This document shows positions 10,649-23,279 of a DNA stretch of 64,000 bases, piece after piece. Source of the stretch: Talaromyces rugulosus. Lineage: Eukaryota; Ascomycota; Eurotiomycetes; Eurotiales; Trichocomaceae. Below the pieces are notes generated by a model. That model ran no database searches. It was not told where the DNA came from and saw nothing but the letters and a program-made list of their open reading frames with translations. A program made the translations under genes and the position numbers. The DNA lies in NCBI RefSeq assembly GCF_013368755.1, contig NC_049562.1, positions 1,984,001-2,048,000 on the forward strand, read 5' to 3'. Within the stretch, counting starts at the first letter, position 1, and the number at the start of each line of letters is the position of its first letter.

Positions 10649-12614
10649 CTAAAACTGGTACTTAAAATCCGGAGCCCTATCACTCCATTCTTCTTCAGCA
10701 ATCACTGGAGTGCTACCCTCTGCTAACTCTTTATTTTTCTGTCTCTCTCGCTTTTTGTATATCCCAAGCATGACCCACCATCCGCACCACGCAAACCCCA
10801 AACAACCCAGCGACCACGAATGGCCCAAGACAAACCCGGGTGCTGCAGAAGTTTGATAGATCTGTCCTGCAACAACACCGCCTATATTCGTCAAAGTCAG
10901 TAGAATTCCCACACTAGCCGCTCTTTTCCCGTCTGGTGCGCAATTTGATGAAAGCCAAGCTATGTTGGTACCTAAATGCAGCTTCATTAGATGCTGTTTT
11001 CATTTATTTTCAGTTCTACTTACCGGTGCAAAGATAACATGCCGTTGAGATGAGATATGTTGCAAAGTAGCGCACTCCAGGCGCGAATGTATTTTGACCA
11101 TTGGCAATTAAAATCGCATAGCCGGCAATACCGAATGGCGCTGCGATGATGAGAGAGAGAAATCGTGCTTTGTATTTGTCGGATAAAACGGCCCCAACAC
11201 CGTAAGCAAGCGCTCCCCAGAGATTAACTATTTACCTGTTAGAAGGTTTCTTCAGGGGGGACAATACCGGGGTCATCCTTACCGGGAACTACAAGATATT
11301 GGGCTTGAATTGTCGAATAGTGAAACCCATCTTTCAAAATGATAGGAAGGAATGTACCAAAGCCTAGGACGAAAAATCACGTCAGCGAAATTAATGCACG
11401 TACACAGATATCCCAGGGAAAATGGGAAATACCATAAAGAATAGTGACGACGCAGATCTGGATGATCCCATGAATCCAACTTTTGATATCCTTGGCTGCC
11501 ATCTTGATATCTTTCCATTTGTAGTGGCCTTGCCCACCGCTATATGCAGCGGATGCTTCAGCACGACGTCGCATTATAACCCTATCCTCTTCGTTTAGAA
11601 AGTAGGCTGTTTCGTAGTTCTTCGGGACGACAAAGACACAGATCACAGCCCAGACGAGAGTGATAAGACCTTCAATTATGTATAGCCTGATTTATTTTTC
11701 ATGCCAATTAGCCACCTCGCTTTCCACATTAGTAATACTGAGAAAAGTTCCGTACCATCTCCATCCACTCATCCCGGCAACACCGTCCATGTAGAGAATT
11801 GCATAGGCCAAGAGACCACCGAAAGCACCAGACAAGGCAGAAGCCACTTTGAACCCGTCAGCAAAAGAAACAGTTAAAGTATCACATCACGGAATGTGCA
11901 AGGTGGTGTTACCAAAGAGAAACGATATCCTCGTTGCCAGTTCTTCTCGCTTATACCAGTCGCAAAGGAATAGTGTCATCGCAGGGAATAAGCATCCTTC
12001 AAAAAACCCGAGAAGCAGCCGAGTAACGGCGAGAGAGGGAAATCCTTTGACAAAACCCGTGCACATGCAGACAAGACCCCAGCAGAAAGCGATACAAGGA
12101 ATAACGCGGTTATATTGAAGGCGTTTGACCACAAGAGATGTTGGGAACTAGAACAATAGTCAGTATTAGTTGAACATCTGAAGTCGTTTAAAGATCCTTA
12201 CTTCAGCAAGGATGTAAAAGATATAGAAAATAGAGATGCATATCTACTTCCGGTCAGTCATTGTCCCAGAGACTCAAAATTTGGACACGACTAACGTTCA
12301 ATTGATTTCCTTTTAGCCCGATGTCCGTAGACAGACCCTGCGTAGCAGCAAAGCCAATCTATTCCGTAACAAGAGCAAATTAGCAAGGGCAATTCGCAGT
12401 CCAAAAAAGAAGCAACACGTACGTTACCCCGGTCAAGATACGAAATGAGCATCAAAATCATCATCACAGGTGCGATGAAGCAATCCAGCTTCCATACCAC
12501 GGCACGCTCGCGTCTTGTGTATTCCTCAACGGACAACCCCTCCCCATTTCCACTGACTGCAGACTCATTTGCAGTTTTGTATTCAATTTGCATCTCGCTC
12601 TCCTTGTCGTCCAT
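10649..12614 (-). CDS. MFS transporter, Dal5/allantoate permease family
   Basis: Nine exons on the minus strand (12614-12423, 12358-12296, 12243-12202, 12147-11913, 11846-11756, 11686-11433, 11363-11283, 11227-11024, 10971-10649) join in frame to 494 residues. The first membrane segment ends in the anion:cation symporter signature SYLDRGNIGFA, followed by a second block with GLSTDIGLKGNQLN; later helices include GFFEGCLFPAMTL and TNIGGVVAGQIYQ. Length and about twelve hydrophobic segments fit the Dal5/TNA1 group, which imports small organic acids, amides and vitamins at the plasma membrane. It is the left-most transporter of the accessory cluster and shares a 466-bp upstream region with the 3' end of the CMD gene. 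Intact; substrate not inferable. Confidence 0.9.
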
Positions 12615-13080
12615 GATGGATTGTATGGGAATGGTATTATATACTTGTATATAGAAATGGAAACAAATAGGACATATTCATCCCGCTGTACTATTGAAGT
12701 GACCATCGAAGTAGAGTTCACTTGGACCTGGGAAACCTTTGTATTAGGCACTAATGTGCTGCGCAAGATCTCCAACGCAGTGACTTGTCTGGCTAAATTA
12801 CAGTTCTGTCAAACGTAGTGACAAAATGCTACACTAGCCCGCTTCAAGCCCGTGGCATTGAATAATGTCCGCCATAATTTGCCATTTAGGAAAAAACAAG
12901 GTTCCCGGCCAATCTCCGGGCAAATAAAGCGACGCACGATTCGCGTGTGGGGTAAAAACTGGGGAAAAGTTGGGGGAAGAAAGACCCACAGCAACCAACT
13001 TTACCAATGCTTTAGTTTGGGGAAATAAATGCTATATTGGCAAATGTGGGACAGCCCGAAAATTTTAATTACATCAGAGT
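12615..13080. promoter_or_regulatory. Upstream region of the permease gene
   Basis: Lies between the permease start (-) and the stop of the two-domain CMD gene (-). It holds an inverted repeat CCCGG-N7-CCGGG at 12903-12919, the kind of CGG-containing palindrome Zn2Cys6 regulators bind, and GGGGTAA at 12949-12955. The 10-mer GGTTCCCGGC at 12900-12909 recurs at 23517-23526 in the promoter of the Zn2Cys6 regulator and pcaC-like gene. Regulatory role is inference. Confidence 0.45.
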
Positions 13081-13919
13081 TTATTTTCTTGCCAGTTCCT
13101 TCTCCAAGATCGGGGCAGCTACATTCGCCGTGTGGAGACTCAATGCTGTGGCGATCTCCAACACTTCCATAATTTCTTGCGGCGAAGCTCCGTACCCCAA
13201 CGCATTCTTCATGTGAAGCTTTAGTCCGGGAACGTAGAGATGTGTTGCAGCGGCATCAAATGCGCAGTAAACAAGTTCTTTTATCTATTGTGTCCATAAT
13301 AGTCAGAGGCCGTCCATAGTGTTAGCTAATATCATGAAATACACACCTTCGGCTCCAAGGCTCCTTTTTCACCATGTTCTGTCTTCTTCGTCCATGGCAC
13401 GGACGAGAACTTCAAGTACGCCTCGAAGAAATCAGGATCAAGCCGTAGAAAATCCTCCCAGAACGTGTGCCAATACCCGCGGTTCTTAGTGAATTCAGTT
13501 TTGAGCTGCTCCTGACGGGCATCGAAAGGGGTCGCCAATCCCGTTGGGTAGTTTTCTTCTCTCAGAACTTCTGCTAGTAAAGGTACCCCGATGTTACAGG
13601 CGTGGATACCGAGAGTAGATGTTAACTCAATAACCTCGATTATCTCTGCCGTTGTTGCACCTTCCTGGAGAGCTGTCTGGATATGTTCTTGAACACCAAG
13701 CGCATAAAGATGAGTAGCCGCACTGTCGACGGCTAATGCAATCAGCGACTGAGTCTTTCGAGTTAAATGTCGATGTCCGGCTCGTTTTGGAATCCCTCGC
13801 AGATCAAGACTGGCATTGAAGAGCTGTGGGCTGAGTGCAAGGATACTTTCCCAGCCATCGTGCCAGGCATGTTCGCCATTTTCGGCAATGAATTTATTCT
13901 TGAGCGATTCTGAAGACAT
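13081..13919 (-). CDS. Two-domain carboxymuconolactone decarboxylase-like protein
   Basis: Two exons, 13919-13347 and 13284-13081, joined in phase 0 over a 62-nt intron, give 258 residues. Two copies of the CMD/AhpD-like helical fold are visible: one around residues 60-120 with ALAVDSAATHLYALGVQEH and EVIELTSTLGIHA, the second at 190-258 with VYCAFDAAATHLYVPGLKLH and EVLEIATALSLHT. The halves are clearly alike, indicating internal duplication or a two-lobed family. AhpD-type redox CxxC is absent, so a peroxidase role is unlikely. It neighbours the lactonase-like gene 14338-15386, in the same orientation. Substrate unknown. Confidence 0.82.
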
Positions 13920-14337
13920 ATTTAACCCAACAAAGTTTTGAGTGGTAGTGTGTAATTGAGGTAATATTAAATAAACAGTACTTGAGAATTAAGTAAAGTT
14001 CAAGAGAAGCAAAGAGTTAGGTGAGATAAATATACCCCCACCTTGGGTACTTCTACACCGAATTAGTAAATCCAGGCGGGGTTTATAACTTGTCAACATT
14101 GAATATATTCTTAGAATGTCTTGAGATCGTGGAAGAGAGCCATGGTTTCATGATAAAGGAAATTACCTCAATTTGGTCGACATAAAAGACAATCACCTAC
14201 AAATACACAATTGTGGGCATCGAAACGTGAACTTTAGTGGTGAGAAACGAAGAAATACAGACATTCTTCTTTTGCCCGAAATGATTTCGAATGAATATTC
14301 ACAGCCTCTAGCTTTCAGTGCCCTAAGTATATGCTAT
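13920..14337. other. Intergenic, promoter of the two-domain CMD gene
   Basis: 418 bp between the CMD start (-) and the stop of MBL hydrolase 1 (-). It is AT-rich. A weak open frame at 14173-14568 on the + strand is antisense to the hydrolase and not supported. Confidence 0.45.
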
Positions 14338-15386
14338 CTACGAGCCCCAAAATCGAGCCTTATTCTCTACATTCTCTTCCCACTCAATATCATGTGCGAA
14401 TATAACCTCCACCCCGCTGCTTTCCAATTGTCTAATCTTTTCAATTGTCTCCTCTGCCTTCTTTCGGTCGGCATGAATGCAACAGATTTGCCCTGCAGTG
14501 TCAAGCCATTCTCCTATCTCAAGCTCCTTGCGCATAATCCGCCTGTCATGACATGCGTCCCCAGCTAGATAGATTTGAGCACCAGAACCAGTCTTGACCA
14601 GCAAATTTATATGTCCTGGAAGATGCCCCGGGGCATGGACGATTTTTACTGTTCCATCATTGAATATATCAAGAACTCTCATGTCCATTTCTGGAATTGT
14701 CGCCCAGGCCTGCTCAAAGTTTGCATCCCCAGAAATCGGGGGTTTCTTTTCACAAGAAGAGGCATCTTCTGGGTCATGGAGCTCTACTGTTCTTTCTTCT
14801 GGTAATATTCCGGGTTCGAAAAAAGAGTGACTTCCTCTCAAGGAAGACGCTGCCGTTGGCTTGAACAGGTTCCACGCCCCATGACCTATCACGAAGGTGC
14901 TTTTTTGAAAGTCCCTCGGTTCGCCGATATGGTCCCAGTGTACCTAAAATAATTTAGCTTGTGTTTCAATTATTGGGAAAAAAAAGTATAGAAGTACTGT
15001 CTCCATACATGAGAATAAACTATGTAATCGATATCATCGGCGCTTAGTCCTCCTGCTGCTAGACTCGTGACCACATCCGGATCTGTTGTCAGAGGCTGCC
15101 TCGTTGACACATGACGTTGTATTGCTTCTGAATACCGTCGAACCTCACGCCTCAGCCCTAAGTCAAAAACAATCCTAGTGATTTTTCCGGTAATTGGATG
15201 GTGATGTTGGATAAGGAATGCTAATGAAGGTACCGTTCTTCGAGAACTATCGGAAGCCGGATGGACAAAGAACTTCTCTGGAAGGGTCAAATGGCCAGCT
15301 GAGAGGGCATGTAGCTCAGCAATTCCCGGTAGAGCAACTTGGTCACTTAAAGAAGGCGCTGTCTGTTTTATTGTTATAGTAGACAT
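14338..15386 (-). CDS. MBL-fold lactonase-like hydrolase 1
   Basis: Two exons, 15386-15009 and 14943-14338, give 327 residues. The intron falls exactly inside the zinc motif: exon 1 ends ...YSH and exon 2 begins VHWDHIG, restoring HxHxDH. The other metal ligands are present: His in PGHLPGH, Asp in LAGDACHD, and a C-terminal His in FAHDIEW. This is the pattern of the AHL-lactonase/quorum-quenching branch of the metallo-beta-lactamase fold, so lactone or ester hydrolysis in the cytosol is the best guess. It is a paralogue of 30958-32037; both share HLTLPE(K/R)(F/L)FV near the N-terminus. It is transcribed divergently from dehydrogenase 1. Confidence 0.88.
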
Positions 15387-15823
15387 GGCGACATGGACTC
15401 AATGGAGACCAAGCTTCCAACCAATTTTCTGGTGATTTCAAACGGTGAGATTTGGAAGTGACTATAAGGGCTTGGTTGCGCCGACCAACTTGGAAAGCGG
15501 ATCGACTTCCAGCTTGGGAGATGCTCCACCCATAATTTGGTTCGTAATAGTTAACGCCTATGCTAAAATTGGCTTGGACATACCCTAGAAACAAACTGCC
15601 CCATGGGAGGCCATAATGGTGTTTGGAGTATTTGGGGAATTCAAGTTGGAGAATCATACTATCCATTGAGCGGGTAAATTCCGTTACCCCAAGTTTTCCT
15701 GTTCGGGCAAGTCTCAAGAACCCCACTATAGGCTAGGAATACTTTGACAATCATTTAATATTCACCATCTGAAAAATAATCAGTAGATTTTTTTTTTTTT
15801 TTTTGAATTTCAGACAGATTAAC
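15387..15823. promoter_or_regulatory. Divergent promoter, hydrolase 1 / dehydrogenase 1
   Basis: A 437-bp interval between two start codons. It carries TTACCCC at 15684-15690 (reverse complement of GGGGTAA, also in other cluster promoters) and a 17-T run at 15788-15804 just upstream of the dehydrogenase ATG. The mirror-image pair at 30557-30957 has the same arrangement. Confidence 0.5.
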
Positions 15824-16835
15824 ATGGCAAACTACTCAGCCATCGGGTTTATTGGCCTAGGAGCCATGGGCGCTCCTATGGTAGGCCATCTCGCAAATAA
15901 GCTGTCGCCGGACATCTCAATACACGTATTCGACGTGGTACAAAGCATCGTGGATGAGTTGGTCAACCAGTTTCCCAATAAAATCCATGCGGAAAAAAAT
16001 TCAAAAGAGGTGGCCGAGAAAGCTGTAAGATTTATTTGCACAGCTGACCATAAATTGGAGTAAAACTAAAATTATTTAGGATATTGTTTTCACCATGGTC
16101 CCCGAAGGATCCCACACTCGCAGCGTATACCTTGATCCTCAAACCGGGATTTGTTCAACGGATGTTAACAATAAACTTCTTATCGATTGTTCGACGATTG
16201 ACACCGCGACAAGCCTCTATGTCAAAGACTACATCAAAAACAATTTCCCTTTAGCTTCTTTCTACGATGCACCCGTTAGCGGTGGAGTTCTTGGTGCAAA
16301 GAAAGGAACAATTGCTTTTTTCCTTGGTTGTGCCGAAGATGACCCCAACCTGTCACGAGTCACAGATTTATTGAATATGATGGGAAAGCAAATTATTCCA
16401 TGCGGAGGGCCGTCATTTGGGCTCGCGGCAAAGTTGTCAAATAACTATCTGTCAGGGACTATTGCAATCGCGTGCTCCGAAGCATTTGACATGGGTATGC
16501 GTTCTGGCCTTGACCCGCGCGTTCTTGCGCGTGTTTATGCTGCTGGAACAGCCCAGAATACAATCTGTGATAAGTTTTGCCCTGTGCCTGGCGTTGCGCC
16601 GGAGGCCCCATCTTCAAAGGGCTACAAGGACGGGTTCAGGGTGCAATTGATGAAGAAAGACTTTGGGTTAGCCGTTGACATGGCAAAGCGAGTCAATACA
16701 AAGCTGGTTTTGGGCGAGGCCGGCCTTGCTACATATGATGGAGCCAGCCAGGACCCAAGGTGTCGGGATCTAGATTCAAGAGTGGTATATAGATACTTAG
16801 ATGGGAACGAGGATTGGGCGAAGGAATTTAAGTAA
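15824..16835 (+). CDS. 3-hydroxyisobutyrate dehydrogenase-like beta-hydroxyacid dehydrogenase 1
   Basis: Two exons, 15824-16024 and 16080-16835, give 318 residues. The N-terminal Rossmann motif is GFIGLGAMGAPM; the substrate-binding loop is DAPVSGGVLGAKKGT; the catalytic lysine lies in AAKLSNNYLSG, where family members have KxxxN. These define the 6PGDH/3-HIBADH superfamily, which oxidises or reduces beta-hydroxyacids with NAD(P). The intron splits A|DIVFTMVP, the same position as an intron in dehydrogenase 2 (29421-30556), so the two are paralogues. Divergent from hydrolase 1. ATG 15824 directly precedes the Rossmann strand, so there is no mitochondrial targeting extension, unlike valine-catabolic enzymes. 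Confidence 0.9.
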
Positions 16836-17823
16836 AAGCCTTTTCTAATTATAAGTTTTTGCATTTCTCCCTGCCATTAAATGAAGTTTGCCTATGGTAT
16901 TTGTCAACGGGTATCTATGGCTATGAACAGTCGTGTCGCAGAATCAAAGTAATTAATTGATGATGGCAACTTAGACTGCTGACACGCAGAATTTTTCTAA
17001 ACTGAAGGAGAAGGATTTAAAAAGAATTTTCCAAGTTGTCTCAAAATTTGGACGTGGCCTTGCAGGACGCTTATAGTGATACACAAATCTATTTCCACAT
17101 ACGGTAAAAGCGCTTGCAAAGGCCAAAAGCCCCGCGATGCGATCTGGTCCCACCACGCTAAAGTCCGCTGATACACCGACAACATGTTCAGCTACTGGCT
17201 AATAAATTTGTGGCGGTCTTACTAAATGACTCCCAGGATCTGCGCTTCTCGGCCCGGAAACTCTCATTCTAGAAAAAATTTGCATGCAAATTTGCTTCAC
17301 ATGCCCCTTGCATGGCTTTAGTGCGCATAAATCTGCTTGTAAGCAGCGTCGGAAGAAGTATGATGATAAATCCTGAGCTTTCTAGAGTACGCCGATTATC
17401 CGTCTATTACGTCAGGGGCATTTCGCTACTATACATATCATCCACCTCGTGATATTTACCATAGTATTCGTATGGGTCTCGCCTGCCGAGCTGCATGTTT
17501 AGGCGGAGTTTAATAACTCAACTAGCCTTATGGAGACATACTTCTATAATTATGAACTCAATCGTTATTTGTAATTTACATAATGTTATGTCTTGGGTGG
17601 AACTAGGACAAGCTCCAATCCATCACAAGTAGTCAGGTTTTCTCGTATGCAATGCCTGACGGAAGTCTATAAAAGACTGCTGATTCCCCCGTCTATATTC
17701 TCATTTTATTCAACACATTATCTCTCTTCTTACTTGAATTTATATCAACCAAATAATATTCGAACTCTTCAAAAAAACAAAAAAACAAAAAAAACAAACG
17801 ATATCAAGTCTAAGACGCAACAA
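16836..17823. promoter_or_regulatory. Upstream region of the NRPS-like gene
   Basis: 988 bp with no credible gene. A TATA box, TATAAAAG, lies at 17668-17675, 149 nt before the NRPS-like ATG. The leader ends in an A-rich stretch at about 17773-17823, common before fungal start codons. The left part contains the dehydrogenase 1 3' end. Confidence 0.55.
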
Positions 17824-20800
17824 ATGGCCCACGAGAAAATCGAAAGCTCAATGGGGGAGCCAGCCTACGGACGTCGAATCTTCGTCAACGTTATCGACGA
17901 CCTAGCTCGCACCGACCCATCTCGTCTTTGCATCTCCATACCACGCTCTTCAAACATTCAGGACGGATGGAAGGATGTATCTTACAGTCAATACGCCAAT
18001 TCTATCAATCGACTCTCTCACTGGATTATCGACAAAGCTGGACCCTCACCGGAAGACCAATTTCCTACTTTTGCCTACCTAGGACCGAATGATATCCGCT
18101 ACTTGATTTTCATCGCTGCCGCTGCTAAGTGCCATTTCAAAGTACGTTCTGGTCCGGGTTTCGCTATTGATGTTAAAATATCACAAAACAAGTTGATGCT
18201 AATATTTTGATAAACTTAGGTGTTGTTTATCTCCCCTCGCAATAACAAAGAGAGTCAATTGTCGCTTTTTGATGCTACAGACTGCAAATGGATTTTTTAT
18301 GCTTCGGAGAATGAAAACATGGTACAGCCGTGGCTGCAAGAACGAAACATGAAATCTGCCGCTGTTGATCAGGTGGATACTTTGATCGCAGATGAGAAAG
18401 TGCCTCATGTTCCATACAGCAAAGATTTTGAAGAGGCTCGTTGGGATCCATACATGGTTCTACACACAAGCGGCAGTACCGGCACTCCAAAACCAATCAT
18501 TTGCAGGCATGGAATGATAGCACTAGCTGATTACTATCACTATCATGCTACTTGGTGTGGATACACACATTTGGGGAAAGCTTACTCTGACCGTGCCGAA
18601 AGAATTCTTCTCACCAGTAAGTATATAGAGATACCCCTGAGCGATCTACAACAGCTAACTTGCTTCACAGTGCCGCTTTTCCATGCACTAGGAATTTATT
18701 TCTTCATCGCCGTGTCAATCTACTGGAAAGCACCAATGGTGCTCAGTCATCCAGAAAAGGCTATCACACCCGATACAGTTTTGGAAACTATCAAATATTC
18801 CATGGCTGATGCAGTCGTTCTATCCCCCTCAATCGCCGCAGATATGAGCAATGGCGAAGAATATATTGAGTCCTTGAAAAGGTTGGCATTTGTGACCACT
18901 GGAGGTGGTAAGTGAACCCTATTTCTCGAGTCGATTGGCGTTTTCTGACATTGCTCAGGCGCTATAGAGCCCGAAGCTGGTGATCGCCTTGTAAAAGCCG
19001 GTGTGGAGTTGCAAATGGTGGTTTCATCAACAGAGTTAGTAACTATTAATTTGCTAAGATAATTGAAACGCTTCGCTGACCTTTGTAGATACGGTTTCTA
19101 CCCAATCTATTGGCAGCCCCGTAAAGAACTATGGCGATACTTCGTATTTAACAACGATCTCTTCGGTTGTGATTATCAACAGAGAGGTGAAAACGTCTAT
19201 GAGCAGATCGTCGTGAGAAACCAACAAGAATCTATGCTTCAAGGGCCATTCTACACATTTCCTGGTTCCAGCACATTCGAGACCAAAGATCTTTACCAAC
19301 CTCATCCTACTTTGGCCCATAACTGGCTACATTCAGGGCGTATTGACGATGTTATTGTCTTTTCGAATGGTGAGAAGCTGAACCCAGTCTCTATAGAGTC
19401 AATAGTCGGAACCCACCCCGAAATCCATAGGGCTGTCGTCATCGGACAGGGTAGGTTTCAAGCAGGGATAATCATGGAACCAATTCAATACCCGATAGAC
19501 GAAAAAGAACGTCGAGAACTTCTAGATCGAGTATGGCCACTCGTACAAAGTGCCAACGCCCAAACTGTTGCACATGGTCGAATTGCACGCCATATGATTA
19601 CTATATCAGATCCTAATAAGCCATTCCCTTATTCTTCGAAAGGCTCCCTTCAACGAGGTTCTATGCTGAAGCTATATAACGACACAATTGAGTCACTTTA
19701 TAGTGATGACGGTATTTATGAGGTACCAGCTTTGGATATCACGTCACCGGCGGCTTTGATGCAGTCTATCATGGGCGTCTTCCAAACTTCTCTTGGCTTG
19801 TCAAACCTTGAGCCAGACGCGGATTTTTTCCAGCAAGGATTGGATTCATTGCAGGCTATCAATGTCTCAAAATTTTTGGATGCCGGGCTTGAAAAATCGG
19901 GGTCTAGCCAAAAATTGAAGATAGCCCCCCGTATTTTGTACCAAAGCCCGACCGCGAGGTTGCTCTCTGAGTACATTTACTCACGCCATCTAGGCAATGA
20001 AGATTCAAAAGAATTGGCCGACAACAAAATCCAGCTTATGGAGACTATGCTGGAGAAACAAATACAAGATCTCCCAAAGGCCCCAGTCAATGACCGGCCG
20101 GCACCGCTGGATCAAGGACAGACAATTATTCTCACTGGGTCTACAGGAAGCTTGGGATCATACCTTTTAGATCAAATGGAGTCTTCCAATACCATTAGGA
20201 GGATTGTTTGCCTCAACCGTTCTGCAGATGGCGGAAGAACGACGCAGCCAGCAGCGAACAAACCCCGAGGACTTTGCACCAGTTTTTCCAAGGTAGAGTT
20301 TTACCATGCGGATCTATCGAAAAAGAACTTGGGGCTTGAAGATGATGTATATGGCCAGCTTCTGGATTCAGCGGATTATTTCGTTCACTGCGCTTGGCCT
20401 GTCAACTTCAACCATTCCGTTCAGACATTTGAGCCGCACATTCGAGGCGTGAAAAACCTACTGAATTTCGCCAGCCAAACTAAGAAGCGTCTACCTATCG
20501 TATTTTTGTCCTCTATTGGTTCCGTTGATCTCTGGGATGAGTCCGGCCCTATTCCGGAGTCGCATCTACCGGACTTGGGCCTTTCCTCAAACGGATATGG
20601 ACAGTCAAAAATGCTTAGTAGCGCAATTCTGGTTTACGGTATGGAGCAGCTGAACATTCCCTCCAAAATTCTCCGCGTCGGACAAGTTTCCGGTCCTCGG
20701 AGCGAGCTTGGCGCATGGAACAGGTCTGAATGGCTACCCAGCATAATTGCTTCGTCATTGTATCTCGGTTTACTACCCAGGGAGATTGGCTGGCAAGATG

Positions 20801-21243
20801 TCGTTCAGTGGATGCCTGTGGAGGATGTTGCATCAGTTATCCTCGAGATCGCTGGGATAAAGTCTCAACTCCCAGACATGACTGGCTATTTCAATCTGCT
20901 CAATCCGTCACAAGCCCGTTGGGGAGATTTGGCAACAGCTGTGCAGGAGTTTTACTCTCAAAAGGGGTATTCTCTCAAAATCGTAAGTCTCTCAACGTGG
21001 GTTAAAGCGGTAGAGGCAAGTGCAGCAAGTGGGAACAGTCACCCAGCCACCAAGTTACTTGAAACATTCCAATCCATGTTGAGCGAGGCCGGATCAGCTA
21101 GGCCAGAGTGGTCTTTAGATAGAGCAAAAACTGCCAGTACTACGTTGAAAAATATGGGGCCTATCACGCCCGAGATGATGCAGAGATGGTGTCGACAGTG
21201 GAATTTTGAGGAGAATTTGCCGCGGGATGGATCTTCAGTATAG
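17824..21243 (+). CDS. NRPS-like carboxylic acid reductase (A-T-R)
   Basis: Five exons (17824-18141, 18220-18616, 18671-18907, 18959-19034, 19089-21243) join to 1060 residues. The adenylation domain (~1-540) has A3 TSGSTGTPKP near 189, the STEYG segment near 342 and the A10 lysine in SSKGSLQR near 526. The thiolation domain has FFQQGLDSLQA with the phosphopantetheine serine near 596. The reductase domain (~690-1000) has TGSTGSLGSYLLD for NADPH and the catalytic YGQSK near 845. There is no condensation domain. Such enzymes activate a carboxylic acid as acyl-AMP, hold it as thioester and release an aldehyde or alcohol. It lies between the mirrored hydrolase/dehydrogenase pairs and next to the regulator. 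The adenylation specificity cannot be read reliably by eye. Confidence 0.93.
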
Positions 21244-21545
21244 TAGATAGTGGAAAATATCTGTTGGGTATGAAGGGTGAACTAATGCCTTTTTAATTGG
21301 TGGTCAATGCTGAGAAAATCAACGATACAGGTATCAATTCATAATTACTCGCTTTGAACATTGCAATGTGAACTACACAAATATATTCAGAATATATGGG
21401 GTATACATATGTATAAACATAGTGGAACATTTGAAAAATAGATGATATAATAAGCAGAGACTTGAATTATACAGATCAATCTGAAACTCAGTCCACTTAT
21501 TCTACAATTTGACGATTTATGCTTATTCACCAATCGAAATAACGA
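21244..21545. other. Convergent intergenic region
   Basis: 302 bp of AT-rich sequence forming the shared 3' region of the NRPS-like gene (+) and the Zn2Cys6 gene (-). Nothing else seen. Confidence 0.5.
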
Positions 21546-23279
21546 CTATTTCCCCTGCATTGTATTTAAGAGTGTCATGTAAACCCCTAAATATGGTCAA
21601 TTAGATGAAAATTCTCAAAGAAGAAAAAAGTGGTACTGACCTGCCAGGTTCCATCTTCTATCTAAAATCTCGAAGCTTTTCTCAAGATCTTGCAAGACTT
21701 GAAGGATTTCGCTGTGTCCCTCTCGACGATACATAGCATGAAAGTATTGAAATACATGAAAGGCCCAATGCAGCAAAAATGGTGACGGCTTATATTCACT
21801 TTCAAGATTTCCTTGGAGAAAAAGTCGTACTCGATCGCTGTAGATTTTAGCCGACGAACTTCGCGTTAGTTCCAGATGTTCGGCAGTAATTTCATCATTA
21901 CTGTGAACGGAAATTGAATGTAGCAAAAATATGGCACTGCATGTGTCAAGTTAACCATATGTAAAATTTGAGTAAAAACGTAACACACCTGTTTAGAATA
22001 GCGCGAGGTACGGTGACTAGAAAGACTGCAGATCTTGTTTCAACTTCTAAAGCAGACATAAGAGCAGATATTGTGCGATTAAGTTGTTTCCCTCTTTCAC
22101 TGTATACTTGAACTGGGAGATGATTATCAGAGGCATGTTGAAGCACGCGACCAATAAGATAAGCTGCATGAACTACATGTCGAAAGCTACTCATTTCAGA
22201 TGTGGCCGGTGCTAGCAGCGTCAAGTGGGCCTCTGCTGACGGATACTTTGTTTGTCAATATCTTCATATTCAAATGAGAATCTCCGGAGATCGTACTGCT
22301 TGTTCCCAAGAAATATCATCTGAAGGTAAAGGCTCGTTTTGATCCGGCTCTCCGAGCAACAGATTCCCTTTTGGATAGCCAAGCATAATTATACTATGTC
22401 CTCATATTAATACTGTCAACTTTTAAAGTTCCATGACAGATAGTTGTTTTATTTACTCACCGTTCCATGGTATAAATTGCCCACCATAGACGTCTTCGAG
22501 TCTCAGTATCGACCCAGTCAATGGGTTCTTCAGAGGGCAGGCTGGGTCTATTGATTCCGAGAGCAGCTAGGTATCGCGTGCAAGTGCCAAGAGTAATATA
22601 TGCGGAAGGGTAGATGCCATGGCAGTACTCATAAATGAGAAGCACCACCAGCGCTTGTAACAGGCGTACATTGAGAACGCTGTTGACCTCAGCACTGACA
22701 AAGGCAGTCTTAATCGCTAAATATGGCGGATTAGACTGGGCACATGCATCGCCTTCAACTGGTAGGCACAAAACTTTGATGCATGCAAGGAGGAGAATTT
22801 CCGAGCTGTTTAGCTGACTAGATTCATTGGACAGTTGAGCGTGAAGATCTTGTCGAGGGATAAATGGCATGCAGAAGAAGTTTGTTTCTTCGAGGAAATC
22901 CGTTATATTTTTGCCCAGATTTCTATCGTTAATGACAAAAGTCCGCAAGTCATTGGAAATGATTACGTTGCTATTGTCATCACCTGCAAAATAGCTTGGG
23001 AAAAATGGGTACCCAAGAAATACTCCATCAAAACCTGTCGTTCTAGACCGGCGGTTTCTGTCTAAAGTCTGGACTAAGGGCGCTGCTCGAGCTGGAAGCT
23101 TGTTTGACACGCCGCTAACACGATACTCGCATCGTTCGTGTGTTCTTCAACGCTCTCAGCATTCAGCTCAGCATAAGAGGGGGTGAGACTGACTTTAGGC
23201 AGTAAGAACATGCGGGGTATGCTCGATCACATTTTTTCTTGCGTATCCTACATTTCACGCAGGCAAGAGGCGGCTTCAT
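21546..23279 (-). CDS. Zn2Cys6 transcription factor, fungal_trans type
   Basis: Six exons (23279-23194, 23144-22461, 22393-22297, 22245-21989, 21936-21641, 21586-21546) join to 486 residues. The N-terminus encodes the binuclear cluster with Cys at about 7, 10, 17, 24, 27 and 34 (start MKPPLACVKCRIRKKKC). The first intron, which uses a less common GTCAGT donor, interrupts the cluster just before the sixth Cys. A fungal_trans middle region follows, with DTETRRRLWWAIYTMER and SSFRHVVHAAYLIGRVL. It is compact for the class and ends with a short tail. Position next to the NRPS-like gene makes it the likely pathway-specific regulator. N-terminal joins are the least certain part. Confidence 0.85.

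Noticed and set aside
14173..14568. 131-codon + strand frame near hydrolase 1
   Set aside because: Its right half is antisense to the zinc hydrolase; its left half is AT-rich spacer.
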